The notes under the pieces: model-generated
The model's input: only the letters and a program-made list of their open reading frames with translations
Told to the model about the DNA's origin: nothing
Database searches by the model: none
Position numbers and translations under genes: made by a program
In this document: positions 8,432-15,980 of the stretch, piece by piece
Position numbering within the stretch: the first letter of the stretch is position 1
Layout: each line of letters opens with the position of its first letter
From: Deltaproteobacteria bacterium
Lineage (GTDB): Bacteria > Myxococcota > Myxococcia > Myxococcales > JAHFDP01
Length of the DNA stretch: 56,232 bases
NCBI GenBank assembly: GCA_023248955.1
Contig: JAHFDP010000018.1
Location: forward strand, 1 to 56,232
Direction: 5' to 3'

Positions 8432-8500
8432 CGACCACGACCGCGACCACGACTACGACTACGACTACGACTACGACTTCGACTACGACTACGACTTCGA
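8432..8500. repeat. GACTAC hexamer simple-sequence array
   Basis: Short tandem array of GAC-TAC/GAC-TTC/GAC-CAC units between the two direct-repeat copies. If translated it gives alternating Asp-Tyr on + or Ser-Arg on -, with no start or conserved context, so it is treated as a non-coding microsatellite. Such arrays change length by slippage. Confidence 0.85.
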
Positions 8501-8521
8501 CCGATCGACCGCGACTCATCT

Positions 8522-8778
8522 CTTTGAAAGGGCGCCAAGGATCCCTTCTCTATTTTGGCGACATCCTTCCCCTCGGGCGGCGCCAGCCGGAGGTCAACAA
8601 AATGGAGAAGGAAACGTCCGCCACGAAAACCAAATCGATGACCAAGGCCAACTGATCGAGAGTGACTGATCTGATCGAACATCGATGTCGATGTCGAGGT
8701 CGATCATCGCGCGGTCGACCGGTCGCGGTCGATCATCGGACGTGGACGCGGGCGATTTCCTCGAGGTCGATGGCGTCC
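8522..8778. repeat. Direct repeat copy 2 (about 257 bp) with decayed four-helix-bundle 5' end
   Basis: Second copy of the 8168-8426 block. Its hairpin left arm has diverged while the right arm is nearly unchanged. On the minus strand, near 8513-8567, it still encodes a peptide resembling the start of the four-helix-bundle protein (IEKGSLAPFQR beside MEKETLMPFQR), after which homology stops and the hexamer array begins. This is a partial gene duplication followed by repeat expansion. The remaining bases 8779-8827 hold nothing recognisable. Confidence 0.75.
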
Positions 8779-8827
8779 GCCCAGTGTGTATCCCGCCATC
8801 CCGAATAAAACTGACGTGATCGTTCTT

Positions 8828-9469
8828 CTAAAATCGCAACACAATCTTCGAGACGATCTCCGCCACGACAACGCCAACCGCGAAGCTCGTTCCCTTCCAG
8901 CGCTGCAAACCGGACGCCGTTTTGAATCCGTTGAACAGCAGAACGCCCGTCCAGACGATTCCCGGCACCGACGTGAGCCCGAGGACGATCATGGACGGCG
9001 CACGCGCCGCTTGAACGGGATCGACGGGAAGCACACCGCGCATCGAACCGGCAACGAAACCCACCAGCAGCAACGGAAGCCGCGCCACCCCAACCGCGCC
9101 GAGGTAATCCACGAATCGGCCGCGCCTGACGACCGCAAATCCTGCGAGCCAAAGTGCCGCGGCCGGTAACGGTAGTGCAACGACTTCATCGGCCAACGCC
9201 GAACCGAGCGAAACCGTGCCCGGAAGCAGATGCAAATCGAACGCACCATCGAACCGCACACCCCACCGAGACAGGAGCAACCCTCCCGTGGCCGCAATGG
9301 CCGCCACCAGCCCAGACTGCATCGCCGTCAACCGCTCGAACGGATCGACCAGCATCCTCCACTTCGACCGCTTCACTCCCTGCAACGCCGCCAGCAGCGC
9401 CTCGCCGTCGTCTGCGCTGATCCTCTTCGCCGCGATCATCTCCAAAACCTGCTCCTTCGTATTTGTCAT
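8828..9469 (-). CDS. YIP1-like multi-pass membrane protein with SHOCT-like N terminus
   Basis: 213-residue protein. Residues 1-35 (TKEQVLEMIAAKRISADDGEALLAAL) form a short two-helix, SHOCT-like segment. A linker with the YIP1-type LVDPFERL follows, then about five hydrophobic segments. The ATG at 9469 overlaps the stop of the DUF2089 gene by 4 bases, so the two are translationally coupled. The upstream protein ends in a segment of the same style (KRQKILNAIAKGDLSVKEGVRKL), suggesting the pair interacts or shares a ligand through these helices. The specific function is unknown; a membrane-stress or envelope-homeostasis role is only inference. Confidence 0.65.
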   Translation of the reverse strand: MTNTKEQVLEMIAAKRISADDGEALLAALQGVKRSKWRMLVDPFERLTAMQSGLVAAIAATGGLLLSRWGVRFDGAFDLHLLPGTVSLGSALADEVVALPLPAAALWLAGFAVVRRGRFVDYLGAVGVARLPLLLVGFVAGSMRGVLPVDPVQAARAPSMIVLGLTSVPGIVWTGVLLFNGFKTASGLQRWKGTSFAVGVVVAEIVSKIVLRF

Positions 9470-9831
9470 GACTCCAACTCCTTGAGTTTGCGCACCCCTT
9501 CTTTGACGGAAAGATCGCCCTTGGCGATGGCGTTCAAAATCTTCTGCCGCTTCGATTCCATCTTCACTTCCGGTCGCGACAGCTTCTCGACGATCTCCGC
9601 CAGGCGGTTGCGAATCGTCGGATAGGAAAGCCCGCGCCGCGTGCACAGGTCCTTCACGCTCCCCGAGCAGCGGACGAAATCGAGCACGAACTCCAGTTCG
9701 TCTCGGTCCAACCGCAAAAGCGACGGCAGCTCGAACTTGCCTTCGATCTGCATCGCACACCCCGGACAGGAGAGCCGCGTCACTTCCAAACTGTCGCGGC
9801 AGCTCGGACACTCCGTCGTCAGCTTCGCCAT
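9466..9831 (-). CDS. DUF2089-family zinc-ribbon/HTH regulator
   Basis: 121-residue protein with an N-terminal zinc ribbon (CPSCRDSLEVTRLSCPGC), a linker, a helix-turn-helix in the middle (VKDLCTRRGLSYPTIRNRLAEIVEKL) and a C-terminal SHOCT-like helical pair. This matches the DUF2089 layout of small DNA-binding proteins. The ATG at 9831 is preferred over the in-frame GTG at 9837 because GAGG lies upstream at good spacing. Coupled by a 4-base overlap to the downstream membrane protein. Probably a local transcription regulator of that pair. Confidence 0.75.
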   Translation of the reverse strand: MAKLTTECPSCRDSLEVTRLSCPGCAMQIEGKFELPSLLRLDRDELEFVLDFVRCSGSVKDLCTRRGLSYPTIRNRLAEIVEKLSRPEVKMESKRQKILNAIAKGDLSVKEGVRKLKELES

Positions 9832-9898
9832 TCGCACCTCATGGGCACGATCTAGCGGAGAAAATTAATTTTGTAAAGTCAGAAATAAATTTTCTTTA

Positions 9899-11194
9899 TT
9901 ATTTTATTTGTTTTTCTACATTCTGGCCCAACGTCGCCAACCGCTGCTTCAGCTTGTTAGCCGGCTTCTGCGCCATGGCCCGATGCTCCGCCGACAGCGC
10001 GGCATGCGCCGCCAGTGCCGCTTCCAGCGCGGCCTTCTCGCCCGCGGCGTCGCCGCGCGCCTTCTGCACATCCGCCTTCGCCGTGTAGAGCCGCAAGAGC
10101 CGCGGGCCATAACAAAGTTTGATGGCACGATCGATCGCCTCCAGCGCCGCATCTTTTTTCCCAACCTCCATCAGCACGCGCGAAAGCCGCGCCGGGTGAT
10201 TGTAATCGTCCGGAAAATCCTTCTCGCTCAGCGCGAGCATCGGCAACGCCCGCCCCGCCTCAGCCAGCGCAATGTACGTGTCGACTAGATGTGCCTCGAA
10301 GACCACGCGCCCCTTGGCATCCGGCGCACCCTTCGCCGCTTTCTCGAGCAGTGCCCGCCGCGTCTCTTGCGCCAGTCGCGCGCCCTCCTTGTCGCCAAAC
10401 CGGCCGCGCGTCTCGGCCACCGTGTTCCAGCCATCGGAGCGATCGTCGGCCGACAGCGGCGTTTTGGGATCGTTCAAAATTTCCAGCAGCCGCGCCAATC
10501 CGAGATCCGTCCGCGGTTTGTCTTGCACGCAATCGATCAGCGTCGCGGCCACATCGAACGCCGGCCCGCCGTTGCCGAGCGCGTGGAGCTCTCTCTGGGC
10601 CACTTCCGCGCAGCCCGTCACGTCATCCGAGGCGGCGAGCTCGTTCACCAGAAAATCGACGGCCTCCGCGCGACGCGACCAATTTTTCGGCGCTGCGTCG
10701 ACCACCGTTTTTGCGCGCGCAGCCGCCGTTTTGTGATCACCCTTAGCCGCCAGCACAATCGCTTCTTGCAACACTGTATCGTTCGGCGAAGCCGCCCCGC
10801 CCTCGTGTCGCAAGAGCAGCGCCTGCACATCCGCGAGCGCCATTGTCCCCATCACACGGTCGATGAGCGCACCCTTCTCATCGAGCACGAAGTAGGTCGG
10901 CCATCCCTTCATCTCGAACCGCGCTAGAAACGCCGCCGCCGCCGGCTTCTCGGTATTCACCGCCAGCCACACATATTTGCCCGCATGCCATTCAATAGAT
11001 TTGTCGGAAAAAACGAACTCCGTCATCGACAAACAGGCATGGCACCAGGGCGCCCAGGCGTCCACGAAGATTGGTTTGTGCTCGGTCTTGGCCCGCGCAA
11101 TCGCGGCATTGAGATCGTCCTCCATCCACGGGAGTGCGCGGGAACTGTTCGCCGCCAGGAGTAAGGAAATCGCCATAATGGTGTGGATGCGCAT
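9899..11194 (-). CDS. Exported thioredoxin-fold protein with C-terminal helical repeats
   Basis: 431 residues. The N terminus is a signal peptide (MAISLLLAANSSRA after MRIHTI), followed by a thioredoxin-like domain with the redox motif WCHAC in DAWAPWCHACLSMTE and the cis-Pro region GWPTYFVLDEKG. The rest is alpha-helical with TPR-like character (KGDHKTAAARAKTVVDAAP; KKDAALEAIDRAIKL). Similar N-terminal domains occur in DsbD C-termini and in periplasmic reductases, so a periplasmic thiol-disulfide role is likely. The start at 11194 is chosen because it begins the signal peptide; upstream codons overlap nadA. Divergent from nadA with only 33 bases between starts. Confidence 0.75.
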   Translation of the reverse strand: MRIHTIMAISLLLAANSSRALPWMEDDLNAAIARAKTEHKPIFVDAWAPWCHACLSMTEFVFSDKSIEWHAGKYVWLAVNTEKPAAAAFLARFEMKGWPTYFVLDEKGALIDRVMGTMALADVQALLLRHEGGAASPNDTVLQEAIVLAAKGDHKTAAARAKTVVDAAPKNWSRRAEAVDFLVNELAASDDVTGCAEVAQRELHALGNGGPAFDVAATLIDCVQDKPRTDLGLARLLEILNDPKTPLSADDRSDGWNTVAETRGRFGDKEGARLAQETRRALLEKAAKGAPDAKGRVVFEAHLVDTYIALAEAGRALPMLALSEKDFPDDYNHPARLSRVLMEVGKKDAALEAIDRAIKLCYGPRLLRLYTAKADVQKARGDAAGEKAALEAALAAHAALSAEHRAMAQKPANKLKQRLATLGQNVEKQIK

Positions 11195-11227
11195 GCAACC
11201 CCTCGCTGACGGCGTTAGAAACGAATC

Positions 11228-12313
11228 ATGTCCTTCGTAGCACTCGATAGGCTGGTGAAGAAGCAGCTCATCCCCGAGACGAGCGCGGCGCGTGTCGCTT
11301 TCTTGTGGGACGAAATTCGCCGCCTCAAAAAAGAGAAGCGCGCGTTTCTTCCCGCGCACAACTACCAGCTGCCCGAAATCCAGGCCGTGGCGGATTTCGT
11401 CGGCGACTCGTTCGAGTTGGCGGTGAAATCGCGCGACATCGATTCGCGTCTGGTCGTCTTCTGCGGCGTCCGCTTCATGGCCGAGGGCTGTTACACGCTG
11501 GCGCCCGAGCGGCCCGTCTATCTACCGAGCCTACAAGCGCTCTGCTCGCTCGCGGAAGTCGACGCCGATGAAGTGGCCGAGCGCCAGGATTTTCTCCGTT
11601 CGCTCGGCCGCAACTTCGTCACCATGACGTACGTGAACACGTACGCCGATGTGAAAGCGCTCTCCGACACCTGCTGCACCAGCTCCAATGCACCGAAGAT
11701 CGCCGCCAGGCTCGGCGCGCCGGACATCCTCTTCGTGCCCGACCAGAACCTCGCCTACCAGGTCGCGCTGCAGACGCGTCGTATGTACTTGCCGCCGCCC
11801 GATCCGCACCAGTTCTCCCCGCAGGAGTACAAAGAGCGCATCGAGCCGTTGATGCGGGAAGGCGAACGGCAAGGACTCGTCGGCAACGTGTTCGCCTGGG
11901 AAGGTGCGTGCCATGTGCACCACGCCATGACACTCGAGGACATCGCGCACATTCGCCGCGACGATCCGGAGGCGGTGGTCATTGTGCACGGCGAAGTGCG
12001 GCCGGAGTTGCAAGAGGAGGCCGATGAAGTGATGTCCACCTCGGGCATGGTCCGCTACGTCGCCGAGCATCCCGAGAAAAAGAAGCTGGCCATTCTGACC
12101 GAGTGCGGCCTGGTGGTGCGTCTGGAGCTCGAAAATCCGGAGAAGCAATTTTACAAGCCGTGCCGCCTCTGCCGCTACATGAAGGCCAACGACCTCGAGA
12201 ACGTCTATGAGACGCTGCGCGACGAACCGGCCGAGCGGCGAATTACCGTTCCCGAAAGTGTGCGCACCGGCGCGGCGCTGGCAATGCAGCGGATGATTGA
12301 GCTGGCAACGTGA
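11228..12313 (+). CDS. nadA: Quinolinate synthase
   Basis: 361-residue 4Fe-4S enzyme that condenses iminoaspartate with dihydroxyacetone phosphate to quinolinate in de novo NAD synthesis. The three cluster cysteines are recognisable: one in the segment QALCSLAE, one in WEGACHVHH, and one in the C-terminal PCRLCRYMK. Other family signatures are LPAHNYQLPEIQ, YVNTYADVKALSD, CCTSSNA and FVPDQNLAYQV. Length and start are normal. nadB and nadC are not adjacent, so this is a lone NAD gene here. Confidence 0.95.
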   Translation: MSFVALDRLVKKQLIPETSAARVAFLWDEIRRLKKEKRAFLPAHNYQLPEIQAVADFVGDSFELAVKSRDIDSRLVVFCGVRFMAEGCYTLAPERPVYLPSLQALCSLAEVDADEVAERQDFLRSLGRNFVTMTYVNTYADVKALSDTCCTSSNAPKIAARLGAPDILFVPDQNLAYQVALQTRRMYLPPPDPHQFSPQEYKERIEPLMREGERQGLVGNVFAWEGACHVHHAMTLEDIAHIRRDDPEAVVIVHGEVRPELQEEADEVMSTSGMVRYVAEHPEKKKLAILTECGLVVRLELENPEKQFYKPCRLCRYMKANDLENVYETLRDEPAERRITVPESVRTGAALAMQRMIELAT

Positions 12314-12715
12314 TTACTTAAGCCCAAGACGCTCGACACCCGCGACCTCATCAAACCCGCTGTCGAACGAGGCGAGTTCGCTCACGCCGTTGTTCAGCAT
12401 GACCGCCGCGTGGAGAGCATCGCGCGCCGAGACTCCGCGCACGGTCGTCAGGATCTCCTTCGCGCGATCGGTGTCCGCGAGCGTGACTGGATAGATCACG
12501 GGACAAAGCTGAACGAAGAGCTCGTAAACCTGTCGCGCGAGATCAACGCGCTTGAGGCTGGTGTAGCGGTAGAGAATTTCCTGCAAGACTTCGACGCTGG
12601 TGCAAACTTCAATCTGCCCTTCACGGACGCGTTGCAAGAATCGGAGCGACGGCTCCCGATGCGGGTGGGCTTTTCCAGCGACGTACATCGGAATGTTGGA
12701 GTCGATGAAAATCAC
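12314..12715 (-). CDS. vapC: VapC-type PIN-domain toxin (module 2)
   Basis: 133-residue PIN-domain protein beginning MIFIDSNIPMYVAG, with a Glu in VLQEILYRY, Asp in SARDALHAAV and Asp in LASFDSGFDEV, the acidic active-site set. The ATG overlaps the antitoxin stop by 4 bases. The stop abuts the nadA stop, so the two genes converge. Confidence 0.88.
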   Translation of the reverse strand: MIFIDSNIPMYVAGKAHPHREPSLRFLQRVREGQIEVCTSVEVLQEILYRYTSLKRVDLARQVYELFVQLCPVIYPVTLADTDRAKEILTTVRGVSARDALHAAVMLNNGVSELASFDSGFDEVAGVERLGLK

Positions 12716-12942
12716 TTCGAGCGACCGGCTTCGATTTCGGTGAGCATCCGCTCGATGCTACCGGTCGGGGCGCGCAGATTCGAGAGCTTGGCCAGCGGAT
12801 CGGCGCTAGCGCGTTCGCCATCCAACGCCCGCTCAAGCGCCAAGCGAACCCATTCCCCTTTAGACATCCGACGTCGCTGCGCTGCCGTGCCCACGCGCGC
12901 GTCGAGCGTTTCCGGAATGAGTACCTGGAGGCGATGGCTCAT
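12712..12942 (-). CDS. vapB: Ribbon-helix-helix antitoxin (module 2)
   Basis: 76-residue protein with strand LQVLIPETLDARV, helix, then SKGEWVRLALERAL, the CopG/ribbon-helix-helix pattern, and a toxin-binding tail. Located upstream of the PIN toxin with a 4-base overlap. A perfect inverted repeat begins just upstream of its ATG, consistent with autoregulation. Confidence 0.85.
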   Translation of the reverse strand: MSHRLQVLIPETLDARVGTAAQRRRMSKGEWVRLALERALDGERASADPLAKLSNLRAPTGSIERMLTEIEAGRSK

Positions 12943-12943
12943 A

Positions 12944-12970
12944 TGAGCATGCTAACCTTAAGCATGCTCA
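12944..12970. promoter_or_regulatory. Operator candidate of vapBC module 2
   Basis: Perfect 10-bp inverted repeat TGAGCATGCT / AGCATGCTCA with a 7-base spacer, starting two bases upstream of the antitoxin ATG. Position and symmetry fit an antitoxin-bound operator. Confidence 0.6.
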
Positions 12971-13034
12971 ACGCTCAAGTGGCGACGCACGCTTAGGGCT
13001 CCGCCAGCCGCGTCCAAGCCAAGCCAGAATCACG

Positions 13035-13751
13035 TCAAGCCGCGAACTTCGCCAGCGCCTCCTTCAAATAGGCCTTCGTTCGACGCTCCACCTGGCGCAC
13101 TCGCTCCCGCGACAGACCCCACTCGTGCCCTAGCTCCTCGAGCGTGCAGGGATCCAGCGATCGCAGCCGCTCGTTGATGATGTCCCAACCAAGTTCGCCG
13201 ATCTTCTGCCGATGCCCGAGCAGCGCCTGGCGCAACTCTTCGTTCTCCTCTTCCTGACCGACAACTTCGTCTGGCGCCGGCGCATCGCTCTCCAGAAAAT
13301 CGCTCCGACGCTCGTCGCGCCCCTCGTCGACCGGCTCGTCGAGCGAGATGTCCCGCGGAATGGGCCGCAGCTCCTCACCCGGCTGCGTGGCGGGCATGCG
13401 CACCGTGCCGCGCGCTTCGCGAGCGTGCCGCTGCACGTAGGCGCGAATCCACCAGACCGCATAAGTCGAAAAGCGCGTCCCGCGATCGGGATCGAAATGA
13501 TCGATGGCCTTGAGCAGCCCGATGTTCCCCTCTTGGATGAGGTCATCGAGCCGCACGCCGCGCCCCGCAAAGCGCCGCGACACGCTGAGAACCAGCCGCA
13601 GGTTGTGCACCACCAAGAGCCGCTGCGCCTCTTTGTCGCCGCGCCGCGACCGCTTGGCCAGCCGGTGCTCGGACTCGCGATCCAGCGGCGCATAGAGGCG
13701 CACTGCCTCCAGCATGGGTTCCAGTGCCGAAATGTCATCCGTGGCGCGCAT
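13035..13751 (-). CDS. RpoH-like alternative sigma-70 factor
   Basis: 238-residue sigma factor. Region 2 is clear: LLVVHNLRLVLSVSRRFAGRG, LDDLIQEGNIGLLKAIDHFDPDRG, then FSTYAVWWIRAYVQRHARE. Region 4 follows as TLEELGHEWGLSRERVRQVERRTKAYL. A region-1 acidic domain is absent and the middle is acidic and short, so this is a heat-shock/RpoH-like factor of the kind myxobacteria have in several copies (SigB/SigC-like), not the housekeeping sigma. The ATG at 13751 follows GGAG at good spacing; further upstream in-frame Met codons exist. The DsrE-like gene lies just upstream in the same direction. Confidence 0.88.
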   Translation of the reverse strand: MRATDDISALEPMLEAVRLYAPLDRESEHRLAKRSRRGDKEAQRLLVVHNLRLVLSVSRRFAGRGVRLDDLIQEGNIGLLKAIDHFDPDRGTRFSTYAVWWIRAYVQRHAREARGTVRMPATQPGEELRPIPRDISLDEPVDEGRDERRSDFLESDAPAPDEVVGQEEENEELRQALLGHRQKIGELGWDIINERLRSLDPCTLEELGHEWGLSRERVRQVERRTKAYLKEALAKFAA

Positions 13752-13818
13752 TGGGCTCCTTAGCGATTGGATGGCCGCTGCGCGAAAAGGATTCAAAATT
13801 TTCGGACGGGGCATCCAG

Positions 13819-14205
13819 CTAGAAATTAAGAACCCGCGCACCCGCGGTTAACTTCCAGAAGGTCGGCAAGGCGATCATTTCGTCAACTTTGCCGGAGAGG
13901 TCGGCCGACGTGACACCGGCCAACCGTGCGTGTGTATCACAAGCGAATACACGTGCGCCGAGCTGCTTAGCTTGCGCGAACAGCTCGCTTGGCGGCGGAA
14001 GGTTCAGCGCGGCTTGGCGCTCGGGGAATCCGACTTCCGCTGGAGACAAATCCAACGTCGCGCGCGCCCATCGTTTCAGCACACCCAACACGGGCATTAC
14101 CAAAACCTCGTCACCGAGCGACGCCGCGGTGACCGCCAAGAGCCCAGAATGGACGAGGATCTCGTAACGGGCCGTGGCGAGGAGCAGGACAGTGCGCTCG
14201 CGCAT
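13819..14205 (-). CDS. DsrE-family protein
   Basis: 128-residue single-domain protein. Its alpha/beta pattern (TVLLLATARYEILVHSGLLAVTAASLGDEVLVMPVLG, later LGARVFACDTHARLAGVTSADL, then MIALPTFWKL) matches the DsrE/DsrF-like fold. Some members carry a sulfur-relay Cys; here the single Cys in FACDTHARLAG is at the usual position of the family's conserved Cys. Role unknown. It precedes the sigma gene by 67 bases. Confidence 0.65.
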   Translation of the reverse strand: MRERTVLLLATARYEILVHSGLLAVTAASLGDEVLVMPVLGVLKRWARATLDLSPAEVGFPERQAALNLPPPSELFAQAKQLGARVFACDTHARLAGVTSADLSGKVDEMIALPTFWKLTAGARVLNF

Positions 14206-14235
14206 CGAGCGCGTATAACACCGTCGAGATCCTCT

Positions 14236-15825
14236 TTACACCACACCCAGCGCAGTCCACGCGGTCAGCGCCGCGCGCGTCAGATGCGACGGCGAAAAGT
14301 CGCAAAAATAGCTCGTGGGATGATCGACTGGCACCACGATTCCCGCAACGCCCCAATGGCCGATGGCCTCGGTTGGCAAATCGATCGCCGTGGGAAGCAC
14401 TCGCTCGAGCGACTGGTTTTGCACGGCGACCTGGTAATCGCTCGCCAGACCCAACTGGCGGAAAAACGCGTAACCAACGCGCTGGCTGCGTGGCACCAAG
14501 CTCTTTTCCCGCGCCGGCGGAATCGCGCCGATGGAATTGAGAATGGGAATCCGCGCCAGGTTCTCGCGCAGCCGTGCATCGCCGAGCAGCTCGCTCGCAT
14601 AGCTCGTGGTTAGCGAACGCAGGCCGCCGTTGATGTAGGCCTCGAACATCCAAGACAACATGCCTTCGCTGAGCACATCGCGCGTCTCGGGGCTCACCGC
14701 GCGGCGCCAGAGGGGATCGAGCGTGCGGCCGACCGATTGGGCCACCTTGCCGCCACTCTGGGAGAGCGTTTGCGTCCAGCTCGCACCCTTAATCATGAGC
14801 CCCAGCACGCGACGTGACATCTCGAGATCGGACAACTCCGCCAACCCGATCCGGCGCAGCGCCGGCGCGGCCATCCCCTCCAGCGCGCGCACCGCGCGAA
14901 CGATTTCTCGAATCAGGATCCGCAACGAAGAGAGCGACAGCGCAAAGCCCCGCGCGGCGCTGGCCGGAAGCCCCATCACCTCCGCCTGCGCTCGGTGGAA
15001 GGCATCGAGGAGAACATGGGCCTCGGCGGAAATCGGTTCGTCGGAGGTGAGAAAGTTTCCCAGCGCGAAGACAAGATCGCCGATTTGCGATCCACCAGCC
15101 GCGCCGTGCAGCACGTGAATCCCAGCGACACCCCGCCGGTCGTCGGCGAATCGCCCGTGGCGATCGCGAATGAACGCGAGGATGTTGGTGATGCCTTGGC
15201 TGTAGCCCGTCAAGAGAATGCGCGCGTCGGCAGAAACCGTCCGCCGCACCTCGCGAATAGCCTCGGCGATGGCTTCGGCGTTTTTATCTGGATCGACGAA
15301 CGATCCCGTCTCGGCGCGTTTGGCGTGCACGCCCAGCTCACGCAACGCCGTGAACTGTTCGCCAAACTCCGTTCCGGTTCGCGCCACACCAGGGCAAAAA
15401 ACAACCACAACGTTGGGTGCGGCCTGGCCCAGCAGAACCAACGGAGGCACCAGCACGAGTGGGTTGTCATCCACCAGCCGCTCGAAGGCCACGGGATCTT
15501 CGACATAACAGACCCTGTGCATCGTGGCGCGCGCGGCTGCACGGTAAGCGGCACCGGTGAACGTCGCCGCTTTGCCCATGTTTTCTTGCACCAGCGCCGC
15601 CTGCGCGATTTTTGCCGCGAAGGACTTCACTTGCTGCGAGTCATAGGCACCCGCATCGATCAACGCGCGCACCGCCGCTTGCCACTGGGCAAATTCAGCG
15701 CGGAGCGCGGCACCGGGCGCGCGGACTTGGGAAGCCAGTGCCAGAACTTTCGCTTCCGCGTCGGCGGCCAGCGTCTCCCATTCGTCCCGGCTGTTCATTC
15801 GAAAGGCGGTGGCTGAAGCGCTCAT
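14236..15825 (-). CDS. Alpha/beta-hydrolase-like protein of unknown function
   Basis: 529 residues. An N-terminal helical region is followed by a hydrolase-like core with strand PNVVVVFCPGVARTGTEF and a nucleophile elbow (ILLTGYSQGITNI, G-Y-S-Q-G). A long helical insertion follows, and a C-terminal stretch GIVVPVDHPTSYFCDFSPSH could supply the catalytic His. Some similarity in style to polyhydroxyalkanoate synthase/depolymerase-type folds is noticed, but the PHA-synthase lipase box with Cys is absent. The second ATG is chosen as start because GGAGG lies six bases before it. Substrate unknown; divergent from the cytochrome c assembly gene. Confidence 0.5.
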   Translation of the reverse strand: MSASATAFRMNSRDEWETLAADAEAKVLALASQVRAPGAALRAEFAQWQAAVRALIDAGAYDSQQVKSFAAKIAQAALVQENMGKAATFTGAAYRAAARATMHRVCYVEDPVAFERLVDDNPLVLVPPLVLLGQAAPNVVVVFCPGVARTGTEFGEQFTALRELGVHAKRAETGSFVDPDKNAEAIAEAIREVRRTVSADARILLTGYSQGITNILAFIRDRHGRFADDRRGVAGIHVLHGAAGGSQIGDLVFALGNFLTSDEPISAEAHVLLDAFHRAQAEVMGLPASAARGFALSLSSLRILIREIVRAVRALEGMAAPALRRIGLAELSDLEMSRRVLGLMIKGASWTQTLSQSGGKVAQSVGRTLDPLWRRAVSPETRDVLSEGMLSWMFEAYINGGLRSLTTSYASELLGDARLRENLARIPILNSIGAIPPAREKSLVPRSQRVGYAFFRQLGLASDYQVAVQNQSLERVLPTAIDLPTEAIGHWGVAGIVVPVDHPTSYFCDFSPSHLTRAALTAWTALGVV

Positions 15826-15980
15826 GGACATCCTCCGAACGTCTCCGCTAGCGCGTTTGCGTCGGCCTGTCGCCCGCGAGTTTGCCGGAATGTTGAATGG
15901 AGGTAGAACGGGCCATTCGTCACTGAACAGGACGATGCGATTGCCACTCCAGCCTGCTACAACGTGCCTTAGAGGTCACC

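Noticed and set aside
8432-8500. CRISPR-like array
   Set aside because: Contiguous six-base units without unique spacers; no cas gene in the window.
8331-8669. ORF giving an Asp-Tyr repeat protein
   Set aside because: Translation of the hexamer microsatellite; start and flanks are within repeats and not conserved between the copies.
14236-15825. Polyhydroxyalkanoate synthase
   Set aside because: The nucleophile elbow is G-Y-S-Q-G, not the Cys lipase-like box, and overall pattern does not fit; left as hydrolase-like.
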